Shown piece by piece: positions 14,590 through 22,403 of a stretch of DNA of 28,293 nt. The DNA comes from a virus: the IMG/VR virus record IMGVR_UViG_3300028840_001065, positions 1-28,293 of that record, one strand, 5' to 3'. The notes under the pieces are model-generated. The model searched no databases and had not been told where the DNA came from. It saw only the letters and a list, made by a program, of their open reading frames with translations. Within the stretch, counting starts at the first letter, position 1; each line of letters starts with the position of its first letter. The translations under genes were made by a program, and so were the position numbers.

Positions 14590-15048
14590 TCAGATGAACG
14601 GCCGACTGGTCGGATCACCCTTCGCCGTCGAATACACGATCACGTAGGTCAGGGACGCTACGATGTACGTTTTGCCGGCGTCCGGATACACGATGTCGCC
14701 GGAGGTATAACGCACCGACTCGGCCAGGTCAGTCAGTTCGTCACCGTAGACCTCGACCGCACGGCGACCGTCGCGAAGCAGCTGGTTGCCGATCACCGAC
14801 GGATTGCTGCCGGCCAGATCGTCGATCAGCTCGACACGGACGCGCATCGTCTGCCGCGACACCTGGAAGTCGTCCGGCGAGGCATCCTCGGCGCCGTCCC
14901 AGATCACCGCCGCCGGGAACGACGCCGGGTCAATATCGAGCACCGCACGTTGCACCGTGGCGTCGATCCCGTAGCCGTTTGCGGTCTGGATGGCCTCTAC
15001 CCGCCGGACCAGCGCCTGGATGACCTGTTCGCGCACGCTGTCCTGCAT
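14590..15048 (-). CDS. Tail terminator/completion protein (gpU/gp10-like)
   Basis: 152 residues beginning MQDSVREQVIQALVRRVEAI, followed by FPAAVIWDGAEDA, a long strand TMRVRVELIDDL, a helix-rich middle and the pair SLTYVIVYSTAKGDPTSRPF at the end. This alpha/beta layout and the final 'vvY.t..gdP' segment are typical of phage tail terminator or completion proteins. It lies between neck and tube genes, as expected. The start overlaps the previous stop in TGATG with GAGGAGG upstream. Assigned by layout and position rather than by a strict motif. Confidence 0.7.
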   Translation of the reverse strand: MQDSVREQVIQALVRRVEAIQTANGYGIDATVQRAVLDIDPASFPAAVIWDGAEDASPDDFQVSRQTMRVRVELIDDLAGSNPSVIGNQLLRDGRRAVEVYGDELTDLAESVRYTSGDIVYPDAGKTYIVASLTYVIVYSTAKGDPTSRPFI

Positions 15049-15380
15049 CAGACCCTCCTCGCCGTGACGGTGAGCGTCACGCCGTCGTTGCCGGCCTCGT
15101 TTTCGACGCGATAGGTGCCGGAGGCCACAGTGATGGTGTCGCCGATCCGCGGATCCGGCACGTCGGCGATCTGGATCAGAATTTCCACCGACTCGGACGA
15201 GGCCCGCATATCGATGCCGTTGCCGAAATACGTCGAGTCACGGTCGATGACCACGATGATCGGGTCCGGTATCGCCGGACTCGGCACCCATCCGTTGGCG
15301 GTATAGGTGGCCGACTCGCCGAGGCCGTCGAAGATATCCACCGCGGCCTGCGCGGCGATCGACTGGAAGGTGTCGGCCAT
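15048..15380 (-). CDS. Head-tail joining protein (FII-like candidate)
   Basis: I start at ATG 15380 (MADTFQSIAAQAAVDIFDGL), which overlaps the upstream stop as TGATG; a longer frame from 15422 begins in Arg-rich sequence and is not likely. The 110-residue product has an N-terminal helix and a beta domain ending GDTITVASGTYRVENEAGND and GVTLTVTARRV. This resembles the lambda gpFII/neck family, where the final 'G..Y.V......G...l.l' turns form a small barrel. Role: connector between filled head and tail. Moderately confident. Confidence 0.65.
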   Translation of the reverse strand: MADTFQSIAAQAAVDIFDGLGESATYTANGWVPSPAIPDPIIVVIDRDSTYFGNGIDMRASSESVEILIQIADVPDPRIGDTITVASGTYRVENEAGNDGVTLTVTARRV

Positions 15381-15709
15381 CAGGCGATGTTCCCCTGCAG
15401 CAATTCGACGCCGACGAACCACGTCGTTTTGAGTCCGCCGTCATCGACCTGTATCTCGATCCACGCCGGACCGGTGGCGGAGATGGCAGTATCCGTCGAC
15501 GAGAACACCACCACGACCAGGCTGTTGAGCCAGTCTGCGCCAGAGGTGCCGGACGACTGCGCCACATCGCCGGTGAACTTCGTCGTGCGCGAGTTCGATA
15601 CGATCGCAGCCTTGACGGCGGCCGACGACATGTCGAAGGTCGCGCCGTTTTTCTTCAGCGTCACCGGCAGCGTTACATCATCGCCGGTCACGATCTTCGG
15701 TTTCAGCAT
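15380..15709 (-). CDS. Neck or minor structural protein, 109 aa
   Basis: Starts MLKPKIVTGDDVTLPVTLKK, then NGATFDMSSAAVKAAIVSNS and a beta end (AWIEIQVDDGGLKTTWFVGV). This recalls the small Ig-like N-terminal domains of phage baseplate proteins (BppU-like) used to attach subunits to a virion. It lies between accessory virion proteins and the FII-like gene. It overlaps the previous gene by seven bases (ATGCTGA). Family assignment is tentative. Confidence 0.6.
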   Translation of the reverse strand: MLKPKIVTGDDVTLPVTLKKNGATFDMSSAAVKAAIVSNSRTTKFTGDVAQSSGTSGADWLNSLVVVVFSSTDTAISATGPAWIEIQVDDGGLKTTWFVGVELLQGNIA

Positions 15710-15915
15710 GTGTCCGTCTCCAGCGTCTCGGCGGCGGCGTGCGCGGTCATGGTTTCGATCAGGTCAACGGACAGGACGTGCACGTCTACCGACGCGGTTG
15801 CCGCCATCGTCAGATCCGCCGACGACTCCTGGTACGCGTCTGCGGTCAGCACCGGTCCCACGAACACGGTATCGCCGCCACCCGTGCCGGGCGGCCTCAA
15901 TCCGAAGAGTTCCAT
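15703..15915 (-). CDS. Small virion-module protein, 70 aa
   Basis: I start at ATG 15915 (MELFGLRPPGTGGGDTVFVG), because the longer frame from 16071 begins with an Arg-rich stretch that merely re-reads neighbours. The product is Thr/Ala-rich with beta propensity (ADLTMAATASVDVHVLSVDL) and no recognised domain. It overlaps the 33-residue membrane protein gene by 19 bases and the next gene by 7. The tight overlaps support coding. Confidence 0.55.
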   Translation of the reverse strand: MELFGLRPPGTGGGDTVFVGPVLTADAYQESSADLTMAATASVDVHVLSVDLIETMTAHAAAETLETDTC

Positions 15916-15998
15916 ATATCCCTGATCAGGTAGAGCGCGGCGACGAGCGCAACGCCGGCAGCGACGAACAGCACGACCTGCAATCCGAAAAAGTCCAT
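15897..15998 (-). CDS. 33-aa single-TM protein inside the structural module
   Basis: The ATG at 15998 is preceded by AGGAGGGA with good spacing; that Shine-Dalgarno sequence overlaps the stop of the previous gene. The product MDFFGLQVVLFVAAGVALVA plus LYLIRDIWNSSD is one membrane helix with a short acidic end. Its place among virion genes, far from the lysis region, is unusual. It could be a membrane-targeting assembly factor or a small injected virion component. The function is unknown. Confidence 0.65.
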   Translation of the reverse strand: MDFFGLQVVLFVAAGVALVAALYLIRDIWNSSD

Positions 15999-16006
15999 GT
16001 TCCCTC

Positions 16007-17281
16007 CTACTGCGGCGTGATCTGCGACAGGTCCGCGTTGGTGTCGAACTGGTACAGCGGCGTGGTGCCATCCTCGGCGTAGATGGTGATGACGTTGCCG
16101 TTTTTGTCCCACACGCGGCGGTTGAAATGCGCTTCGTGGATCATCTGCAGCATCTTGCCGGAGCTCGTCTCGTTGACCAGCGTCATGCCGTTGTAGGTGC
16201 CCGACGGCATCCAGTCGCCCGTCACCGAGTCGATCACCTTGCCGTCACCGCGGACGACGATCGTCCCGCCCGTTACCGTCGCCTGGTCGATCTTCACCTG
16301 GCCAGAGGCCAGGTCGATGCTCACGCTCTCGCTGCCAGTCTTGTTGGTCAGCAAAATGCCGCCGTTGTAGTTCCTCATGGCGAGCGCCTGGCCGGACCCG
16401 CCCAGATCTATGGTCGGCGTGGCGGTGCCGGGCACGCCGGACCAGCAGTCGAGGAAGTGCGCCTCCTGCGTGCCGCCGAGCGTTACCGTGCCGGGCGCGA
16501 GGACGCATCGTTCCAGGTATCCCGAGACATAATCGAGATCGTGGATCTCGCATTCCTTGACCTGCGCCAGACCATCCAGCGTGCCCTCGATGTGCGCCTC
16601 GTAGAACTCGGCCTTGTAGACATTTGCCGCGGCGGTGATGCTGATCGTCGACTTGCTCACCGATTCACCGATGAAGGTCATCGCGGTGTAATCGTTGCCG
16701 CTGGTAATCGTCAGGTCGCCGATGACAAAGATCGTCGTGAACCCGCGCGTCTGCGCGATGGCATAGGCGTCGCCGAGGTTGTTCACGGGCTCCTGCGGCG
16801 TGCCGACCGGAAAATCAGTGCCCGAGAACGCCGACAGCACGTCCAGCGTGACGCCGCCGTTGTACGACGCATACTGGATGGCCTGCAGTTCCGACAGCGT
16901 GGCCGATGCCGAAGACGTTTTCGTCACCGTCACGTAGGCGCTTGGCGCCACCGGGTTGCCGAACGTCGGGTTTGCCTCGTTCTGACCTTCGTTCTGTCCG
17001 ACCAGGTTGCCGCCGGTGATGTCGCAGACCACCGTCGTCGGCCCAGGACGCGCCTCGAACCGCAGCCGCCACCCGTAGAGCAGCGTCAGCGTGATCCCGA
17101 CCAGGACGCCGCCGCCGAGCGGCTCCTTGCCGGATGCCTTGCAGATCTGCGGCTCCTCGAGGTTGAGCATCTGCCCCTCGTAGTCCTTGATCTGGTTGTA
17201 CAGTTCCTGGATCGTGATCTCGGTGTCCGGCGCAGCGACCTCGATAATCTTTTCAGGTTGATCGAACGTCAGCGTCGCCAC
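16007..17281 (-). CDS. Accessory virion protein, 424 aa (beta-helix/fibre-like)
   Basis: GTG start at 17281 with GGAG seven bases upstream. The N-terminus (DTEITIQELYNQIKDYEGQM, then LYGWRLRFEARPG) resembles the N-terminus of the 793-residue protein upstream, suggesting a shared virion-binding domain. A hydrophobic, Ala/Thr-rich stretch follows. Then comes a long region of short repeated strands with Gly turns (GTLDGLAQVKECEIHDLDYV, GGTQEAHFLDCWSGVPG, GQALAMRNYNGGILLTN) typical of right-handed beta-helix or fibre proteins. I infer a head- or neck-attached fibre or spike. Confidence 0.65.
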   Translation of the reverse strand: MATLTFDQPEKIIEVAAPDTEITIQELYNQIKDYEGQMLNLEEPQICKASGKEPLGGGVLVGITLTLLYGWRLRFEARPGPTTVVCDITGGNLVGQNEGQNEANPTFGNPVAPSAYVTVTKTSSASATLSELQAIQYASYNGGVTLDVLSAFSGTDFPVGTPQEPVNNLGDAYAIAQTRGFTTIFVIGDLTITSGNDYTAMTFIGESVSKSTISITAAANVYKAEFYEAHIEGTLDGLAQVKECEIHDLDYVSGYLERCVLAPGTVTLGGTQEAHFLDCWSGVPGTATPTIDLGGSGQALAMRNYNGGILLTNKTGSESVSIDLASGQVKIDQATVTGGTIVVRGDGKVIDSVTGDWMPSGTYNGMTLVNETSSGKMLQMIHEAHFNRRVWDKNGNVITIYAEDGTTPLYQFDTNADLSQITPQ

Positions 17282-17447
17282 GGAGTTTCTCCATCTTCAG
17301 GCGATGATCTGCCTCGCGAATGTAGAATTCGAGTTCTTCGATCGTCGCCCGCTCTTTCCTGATCGCCTCCTCGAACGTCCGGATGTTTCCCCGGCAACGA
17401 TCGATATTCGCGCGCAGCGCATCGACGTCATACTGAATCGTCGCCAT
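17253..17447 (-). CDS. Small coiled-coil protein, 64 aa
   Basis: Starts MATIQYDVDALRANIDRCRG and continues as one long charged helix (IRTFEEAIRKERATIEELEF, then YIREADHRLKMEKLRGDADV) with clear heptads. AAGGAG lies 10 bases before the ATG at 17447. It lies between two large virion protein genes and overlaps the next by 29 bases. It could be an assembly chaperone or trimerisation helper for the neighbouring fibre-like protein; unrecognised as a family. Confidence 0.65.
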   Translation of the reverse strand: MATIQYDVDALRANIDRCRGNIRTFEEAIRKERATIEELEFYIREADHRLKMEKLRGDADVRST

Positions 17448-17461
17448 CAGGCGCGCGCTCC

Positions 17462-19843
17462 TTACTGGTAGATGGTGTCCGGGTTACGAATCACCGCCTG
17501 CGACATGCCGGATGACTTGATGGAGTTCGCCGCCTCGAACGGCAGGATGACGCCGGCCTGGCGTGCACGCACCACCACGTCGATGTCCGTCGAATGGATG
17601 ATCGTGTCGAACTCGTTTCCTGGAGAGCCGTCGGTGCCCTGTGTTTCGTACACGAACAGAAACGGGATATAGGCCGTGTCCGATCCGGTCAGTGCCTCGG
17701 GCACACCGTTGACAATGTACGCATCCGACGACCAGTCGGTAACCGGCGCGTTTGAGCCGTCGTTGGTCAGCGTCAGCGTGGTGGCGGTGACGTTTGTGAC
17801 AAAGCCATAGGTGTTCTCGGTGTCGTTGAACACCAGATCGCCGACGAGCACCCCGGCATTGACGAAATCACCGTCGGCATCCACCAACGAGGTAGCCGAC
17901 CCGCCGGCGTCTGCAGTGGCGGAGAGGGTGTCCAGCGTCAGCACGGCGGCGGAATATGACGCGTAGCGCAGCGGGTACTCGTACTGCTGGTCGGTGTCCA
18001 CCACGATCACTGTGCCGTCAGGCGGCGCCTCGTTGGAGATCGACGCCGACATGGTGATGGACGTCGCACCCTGGGCGGTCACTGTACAAGTGTACTCGTC
18101 CTTCTTGAGGGTGCCGTCCGGGTTGGTGCGGTACACGCCGATGCGGTCGCCGGCGCGGGTGTTCGTCACCGACACCGAGACCGTGTTCGGCGGGATCTGC
18201 ACGGTACCGTCGTCGTCGATCAGCTGGAAGCTCTGGTCGGCGGCATAGTTGGTCAGCCAGACACCGGGAGCCGCGAACATCGTGCCGCCCGCGAAGGTGC
18301 CGAGAGGCGACTGCTTGGTCGGGTTGATGGTGCGCACCGAGTCCACCGTTGCCGTCACCGTGGACGAACCGAACACCACGTTGTCGCCGGCTTTTGTCAC
18401 CGCGCCGGAGGTGAAGAATCGCACCTGGCGCAAGATCACGTCGCCCGTGGTGCCATCGTCATGGTCGGCAACGATGACGCCCTGCGCGGCCAGCGTGTTA
18501 TCCGACTCGAACAGATAGATCGTATTGCCTTCGGTCCAGTCGCCGCCGGCCTGGGACGAGTATTCGACCTGATTCTGCGAGCCGATGTACTGCTCGCCGT
18601 CTGTGCCGTCGATGGCCGTCGCCGAGCCGCGGCGGGTGATGTACTTGAAATACTCGTACACCTCCGACAGCGGCCGCCCGGCGCAGTTGACGCTGATCGA
18701 GTACGGCCGCGTGCCGCTGCCGTTGTTCAGGTTGCCGGTGGTGGCGGCATGGGTGATGGTGACGTCCGTGAACGTCGCGCCGTAGACGTCGCTCGGCGCG
18801 ACCGCCGTCGCGGTTTCGCTCGAGGTCTGGCCGGTGAACCCGCCAGTGCCCGCACTGAAATCGTTGAGCGGGTCGCCGATCAGGTAATAGTCGACCGTGA
18901 CGTTCGGGGCGGTGCCGGAGGACGCGGCGACCACACCCTGGATCGTCGCGTCGCTGTCGTCCTGGATGATCTCGCCGACGGTGAAGTTGCCGGAGGCCGT
19001 GGTGAGCACCATCTGGCGCAGGCCGCGGGCCTCGTTAAGGTCCGGCGCGGTGGCCAGCGGGATCGGGTTGCGTCCGCCGTTGGTGAGGTCCACCTCGAAA
19101 TTATCGTAGAGCGACCCCGGCCGGCGGTTGAACACCTTGACGACGCCATCGTCGATCTCGGTACCCATGTCCTTGACCTTGACGAGGATGTCGATGTGGC
19201 CGTATCCCCACCAGTCCGTGGATGCCTTGGCGTCGGTGACCTTGCTGCCGTCCTGGATGACGTACATGGTCGTGTTCGACGCCAGCGAGCCGATGGTGTA
19301 GATGTTGGCCCACAGCTGCTCGCCGGTGACGTTCGTCGACACCGTGATGTTGCCGGTGCCGGTGCCGCTGGTGATGGTGAACGCCTCCGCGGAGTCGAAC
19401 AGGTCAGTCGCCGGGTCGTCCGGCCGGATCCACAGGTAGTTCGTCGCGCCGGTGTCATTGTAGTCGAGCACCGTGCCGCTGTAGCTCGACGTCGTGATGG
19501 TCTTGCCGATGTCGCCGGAGACCATGGCGACCGTCTCGGAATAGGCGACCTTGAACACCTCGTTCGAGGCCCACCCGTTCGTGGTGATGGCGCCACCGTA
19601 AAGGTACTGCGTCGACACGTCGTCGATGAACCAGCCGTTTACCAGCGTGAACTCGGTCGGCGTCTGTGCCGTCATCGGCACCTGGTCGTCCATCTGGTTC
19701 AGTTCGTCGAACAGATCCTGCAGCGCGGAATAGAGCTGGCGCACGGTGTAGGTGGTGCCCGCGCCCGTGTAAACGATGCGCTTCTGGTTGTTCTCGCTTT
19801 TGTAGTAGACGGTAAAATCACCACTGAGGATCGTGTCGGACAT
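17462..19843 (-). CDS. Large accessory virion protein, 793 aa
   Basis: Begins MSDTILSGDFTVYYKSENNQ, then YTVRQLYSALQDLFDELNQM and FTLVNGWFIDD, similar in order to the start of the 424-residue protein downstream. Later parts are modular and beta-rich: WWGYGHIDILVKVKDMGTE, GEIIQDDSDATIQGVVAASS, YEYFKYITRRGSATAIDGTD and ADAGGSATSLVDADGDFVNA. The low Cys content and high Gly/Thr/Asp are typical of virion surface proteins of environmental phages. AGGAGG lies upstream of ATG 19843. I infer a virion surface or whisker-like protein. No enzyme motif is visible. Confidence 0.65.
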   Translation of the reverse strand: MSDTILSGDFTVYYKSENNQKRIVYTGAGTTYTVRQLYSALQDLFDELNQMDDQVPMTAQTPTEFTLVNGWFIDDVSTQYLYGGAITTNGWASNEVFKVAYSETVAMVSGDIGKTITTSSYSGTVLDYNDTGATNYLWIRPDDPATDLFDSAEAFTITSGTGTGNITVSTNVTGEQLWANIYTIGSLASNTTMYVIQDGSKVTDAKASTDWWGYGHIDILVKVKDMGTEIDDGVVKVFNRRPGSLYDNFEVDLTNGGRNPIPLATAPDLNEARGLRQMVLTTASGNFTVGEIIQDDSDATIQGVVAASSGTAPNVTVDYYLIGDPLNDFSAGTGGFTGQTSSETATAVAPSDVYGATFTDVTITHAATTGNLNNGSGTRPYSISVNCAGRPLSEVYEYFKYITRRGSATAIDGTDGEQYIGSQNQVEYSSQAGGDWTEGNTIYLFESDNTLAAQGVIVADHDDGTTGDVILRQVRFFTSGAVTKAGDNVVFGSSTVTATVDSVRTINPTKQSPLGTFAGGTMFAAPGVWLTNYAADQSFQLIDDDGTVQIPPNTVSVSVTNTRAGDRIGVYRTNPDGTLKKDEYTCTVTAQGATSITMSASISNEAPPDGTVIVVDTDQQYEYPLRYASYSAAVLTLDTLSATADAGGSATSLVDADGDFVNAGVLVGDLVFNDTENTYGFVTNVTATTLTLTNDGSNAPVTDWSSDAYIVNGVPEALTGSDTAYIPFLFVYETQGTDGSPGNEFDTIIHSTDIDVVVRARQAGVILPFEAANSIKSSGMSQAVIRNPDTIYQ

Positions 19844-19881
19844 TGCGTTGGCCTCCTAGAATGCGCCGGTGACTTCCACCG

Positions 19882-21552
19882 TCAAGAAACATTGCCGTCG
19901 ACGATCAGCGTGATCGTGACGTTCAACCCGTTGGTTGTAATCGTTGCCGGCGACACCACGGGCACGTATCGCGTGCCGGTGCTGCTCTTGCGCACGCGGA
20001 TAATCACGTCCAGGTCGCCGGAGTAGTTGTACGAGTCCGATACCTGGCCGGACGCGTTGGTCGTCGTCGGCGAGACGATGGCCGACCCCTGCACGCCGCC
20101 GGTGTAGTCGTAGATCGCCACCGACGCGCCGGAGATGACCGTGCCGCCGGCATCCTTGACCGTCACCAGCAGCGTTTTGTTGTTCGTGACCGTCACCGTG
20201 CCGCTGGCGGTACTGCTGAACTCGGAGGCCGACGCGTTGCCGGTACCCGTTACGCCGATGGTGATGTCGGCATTTGTTCCAGAGTTCAATCCATGCCACA
20301 GCGTGCCGGACGAGAAATCCCCGTAGAAGTTGAAGTCCTGCCAGGTAACCGCGTAGTCGCCGGTGTACGTGAACCGCGTCATGTACTGCGTCGATGGCGT
20401 CCCAGACGTGATGAACGACAACTTCTTCAGGTTGTGCGTCAGCGTCCCGGCGCTCGGCGTCTGGCCGAACAGCACCCCGTAGTTGTTGGCCGTGCCAGTC
20501 GGATCGATGATGAAACACGACAGCATCTCGGCGCCGTTGTTCGTCGAGCCAGGAGCGATCTCGCCGCAGTTGGTGAACGTCATCGAGATCGCGCTGGTCT
20601 TGGTGTTGTCGTCCAGCGCGATGCCGGACTCCGCGCCCGTCCACTGCGCGCCGTACAGGTACACGGTATCGAGGTCGGCGATGTCTGTCGCGCTGTCCCA
20701 TTCCCATGCCGGGCCAAGCGTCTTGATGCTGCCGCCGGCCACGCCCTGGCGCGAATCGCCCGAACCGACAACGCTGCCGATCTGCACGTCGGTGGTGCCG
20801 GTCCCGTTGCCGGCGACCGTAATGCCGTAGTAGGCGTCGCCGACCTTCTGGTTGTCAAACACCAGCGCGTCGCCGCTGTAGTCGGAAAAGTCCGTCGTCG
20901 CCGTGCCGGCGCTGTCGCCGATCTGAAACGGCGTCTTGACCAGGTAACCGCCTGGGATCGGCTTGACGTAATCCAGCGTCGCGGTGTTGTCGAGGCTCGC
21001 CACCTCCGACCACCCGGCACCCGCGGTGGTATTCGAGCCCGACACCGTGAACGCCGCGCCGGACCCGTAGCGCATCCAGTCCACAAAGCAGTTCTGGCTC
21101 AATTTTGACTTTGCGGTGTTCTTGAACCCCGCGCCCATCTTGACGATATCCGTCAGCGTGGCCGCCGTGCCATTGTTCCAGTCCGGCGTCTGCGACGTAT
21201 GCGCCCCGAACAGCTCCCAGCCGCCGCGATAGTTGTCCGAGCCGCCGACGTACCAGCACGACTGGTTGCCGGACGAGTCCTCGACGCAGATCTGGATGCC
21301 GCCGGCACTCTTGGTGTCCAGCGTCGAGGCCGAGAACGACAGGAACTGGGCGCAGATGAACGTCGACGAGAGACTGGTCGACGTCTTCGACGCGCCGAAC
21401 ATCCGATGCGTCTCGATGTCGACGTCAATGCCGATACATCCTGTGCCCTCGCGCTGGAAGTCTGCATCCAGTCCGACAGTCGGGTCGCCCGTCCAGTTAT
21501 CGGTATCGCAGTCGTCCCATTCCGACAAATTATCCGTGACAGTCAGCGCCAC
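19882..21552 (-). CDS. Accessory virion protein, 556 aa, lectin-like N-terminus and Ig-like C-terminus
   Basis: GTG start at 21552, overlapping the previous gene by 10 bases, with GGAG upstream. The N-terminus (LSEWDDCDTDNWTGDP, FQREGTGCIGIDVDIETHRM) and following strands look like a concanavalin/lectin-type sandwich. The middle is beta-rich (DTVYLYGAQWTGAESGIALD). The C-terminus (NNKTLLVTVKDAGGTVISGA, YDYTGGVQGSAIVSPTTT, ASGQVSDSYNYSGDLDVIIR) resembles a transthyretin/carboxypeptidase-regulatory-like Ig fold often seen on phage surfaces. Possible capsid-attached carbohydrate-binding protein; inferred from fold resemblance only. Confidence 0.6.
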   Translation of the reverse strand: MALTVTDNLSEWDDCDTDNWTGDPTVGLDADFQREGTGCIGIDVDIETHRMFGASKTSTSLSSTFICAQFLSFSASTLDTKSAGGIQICVEDSSGNQSCWYVGGSDNYRGGWELFGAHTSQTPDWNNGTAATLTDIVKMGAGFKNTAKSKLSQNCFVDWMRYGSGAAFTVSGSNTTAGAGWSEVASLDNTATLDYVKPIPGGYLVKTPFQIGDSAGTATTDFSDYSGDALVFDNQKVGDAYYGITVAGNGTGTTDVQIGSVVGSGDSRQGVAGGSIKTLGPAWEWDSATDIADLDTVYLYGAQWTGAESGIALDDNTKTSAISMTFTNCGEIAPGSTNNGAEMLSCFIIDPTGTANNYGVLFGQTPSAGTLTHNLKKLSFITSGTPSTQYMTRFTYTGDYAVTWQDFNFYGDFSSGTLWHGLNSGTNADITIGVTGTGNASASEFSSTASGTVTVTNNKTLLVTVKDAGGTVISGASVAIYDYTGGVQGSAIVSPTTTNASGQVSDSYNYSGDLDVIIRVRKSSTGTRYVPVVSPATITTNGLNVTITLIVDGNVS

Positions 21553-21962
21553 CGGTTCATGCTCCAGTCAGCCAGGACGATGCCGCAGGCGGTATGCGCG
21601 TGCAGCGGACGGTCGGACGCGATCTCCACGTCTGATCGGTCAAGCTGCCCGTAATCAGAACCGAACACGTACGCCGGATCATCCGGGTGCGTGAACAGCG
21701 GCAGCGGCACGCCGCCTTGCTCGACGAATACCGGCGTTTTGTTCTGGTACAGCGCCAGCGCCTCGTCGAGCGAACCGACCACGGCCAGGTCGATCTCGGC
21801 GTCACCGAAGCGCGGATTGAGCGCGTCGCAGTCAACCACGCAGAGCTTCGTCACGCCGAACGCCTTGCAGGTGTGCGACCAGTGGGTGAAATATTTCTTC
21901 TGGACCCGCGGATCTTGCAATACCACCGGCAGATCCCAGTGAAAAATGACCGCGCCACTCAT
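21543..21962 (-). CDS. SPOUT-fold-like protein A (degenerate SpoU/TrmH-like)
   Basis: I start at ATG 21962 (MSGAVIFHWDLPVVLQDPRV), with GGAG nine bases upstream; a GTG five codons earlier is less likely. The 139-residue product follows the layout of SpoU/TrmH methyltransferases. LPVVLQDP is followed by CKAFGVTKLCVVD (family: 'vvL.dP.NpGNiG...RtadAFGv..l.lv'), then AYVFGSDYGQLD (motif 2) and LHAHTACGIVLADW (motif 3). The motif 1 N-x-G-x-x-R positions read as THWSHTCK here, and the motif 3 Asn is His, so catalysis is doubtful. It is related to the protein at 3207-3605. Its gene sits between decoration protein and large virion proteins. Confidence 0.6.
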   Translation of the reverse strand: MSGAVIFHWDLPVVLQDPRVQKKYFTHWSHTCKAFGVTKLCVVDCDALNPRFGDAEIDLAVVGSLDEALALYQNKTPVFVEQGGVPLPLFTHPDDPAYVFGSDYGQLDRSDVEIASDRPLHAHTACGIVLADWSMNRWR

Positions 21963-21976
21963 CGCGAACTTCTCCA

Positions 21977-22004
21977 CCCCGGCGCAGCGTCAACCACGCC
22001 GGGG
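21977..22004 (-). other. Strong hairpin between the decoration and SPOUT-like genes
   Basis: A perfect 8-bp GC stem (CCCCGGCG/CGCCGGGG) with a 12-base loop lies between the decoration protein stop (22012) and the next start (21962). No T tract follows, so it is not an intrinsic terminator. It may protect the upstream, highly translated mRNA from 3' exonucleases or mark an RNA-processing site. Confidence 0.55.
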
Positions 22005-22011
22005 CGACCGG

Positions 22012-22377
22012 TTACGGCGTGACGGTGCCAGCCACGCGGCCCAGCTTGACCTTGATGGTCTCGCCGGTGGTCGCGCCCTTGGACTCCATCGCGATGGCCG
22101 CGCCGGAAACGTCGCCGGATGCCGGCGTCGCCTGGTCGTCGTCGAACTCGCCTGCGGACGAGTCCCAGATAACACCTTCTCCAGCGGTGATGACCGCCGC
22201 ATCGGCTTTCGGCAGATCGAAGGTGCCATCGATCATGATTTCACCGCTTGCACCGTTGGCGATGTTGGTAACGGCAATGCCGAGCGTGCTGCCCTGCACC
22301 ACCACGTCACCGGACGAGATGTCGGCGCCGGCGGTGATCGTCATCCGGGTGCCTTCGTTTACATAGTTGGTCGCCAT
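22012..22377 (-). CDS. Capsid decoration protein (DUF2190-like)
   Basis: 121 residues: MATNYVNEGTRMTITAGADI, SSGDVVVQGSTLGIAVTNIA, a stretch EIMIDGTFDLPKADAAVITA and VKLGRVAGTVTP at the end. The pattern '.Y...G....yta.a.issGd.v..g...GIA....a.G....v..eGvf.lp' is the DUF2190 family of small capsid-cementing proteins encoded directly after the major capsid gene. Role: trimeric decoration that stabilises the expanded capsid. A strong AGGAGG site precedes ATG 22377, suiting high expression. Confidence 0.85.
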   Translation of the reverse strand: MATNYVNEGTRMTITAGADISSGDVVVQGSTLGIAVTNIANGASGEIMIDGTFDLPKADAAVITAGEGVIWDSSAGEFDDDQATPASGDVSGAAIAMESKGATTGETIKVKLGRVAGTVTP

Positions 22378-22403
22378 TTTCTGGCCTCCTGTTTTCTCAA
22401 ACT

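Noticed and set aside
15897-16112. Extended 71-codon version of the small membrane protein
   Set aside because: The extra N-terminal part is His/Arg-rich, antiparallel to nothing useful, and overlaps the end of the preceding gene; a strong Shine-Dalgarno sequence sits directly before the ATG at 15998.
19867-19881. Terminator between the 556- and 793-residue genes
   Set aside because: A 5-bp hairpin (CGGTG/CACCG) is present but no T tract follows on the coding strand.
18461-20026. Long plus-strand open frame opposite the 793-residue virion gene
   Set aside because: The product is a low-complexity Arg/Val/Asp-rich shadow of a GC-rich gene. The minus-strand frame is continuous with its neighbours and has a clear Shine-Dalgarno sequence.
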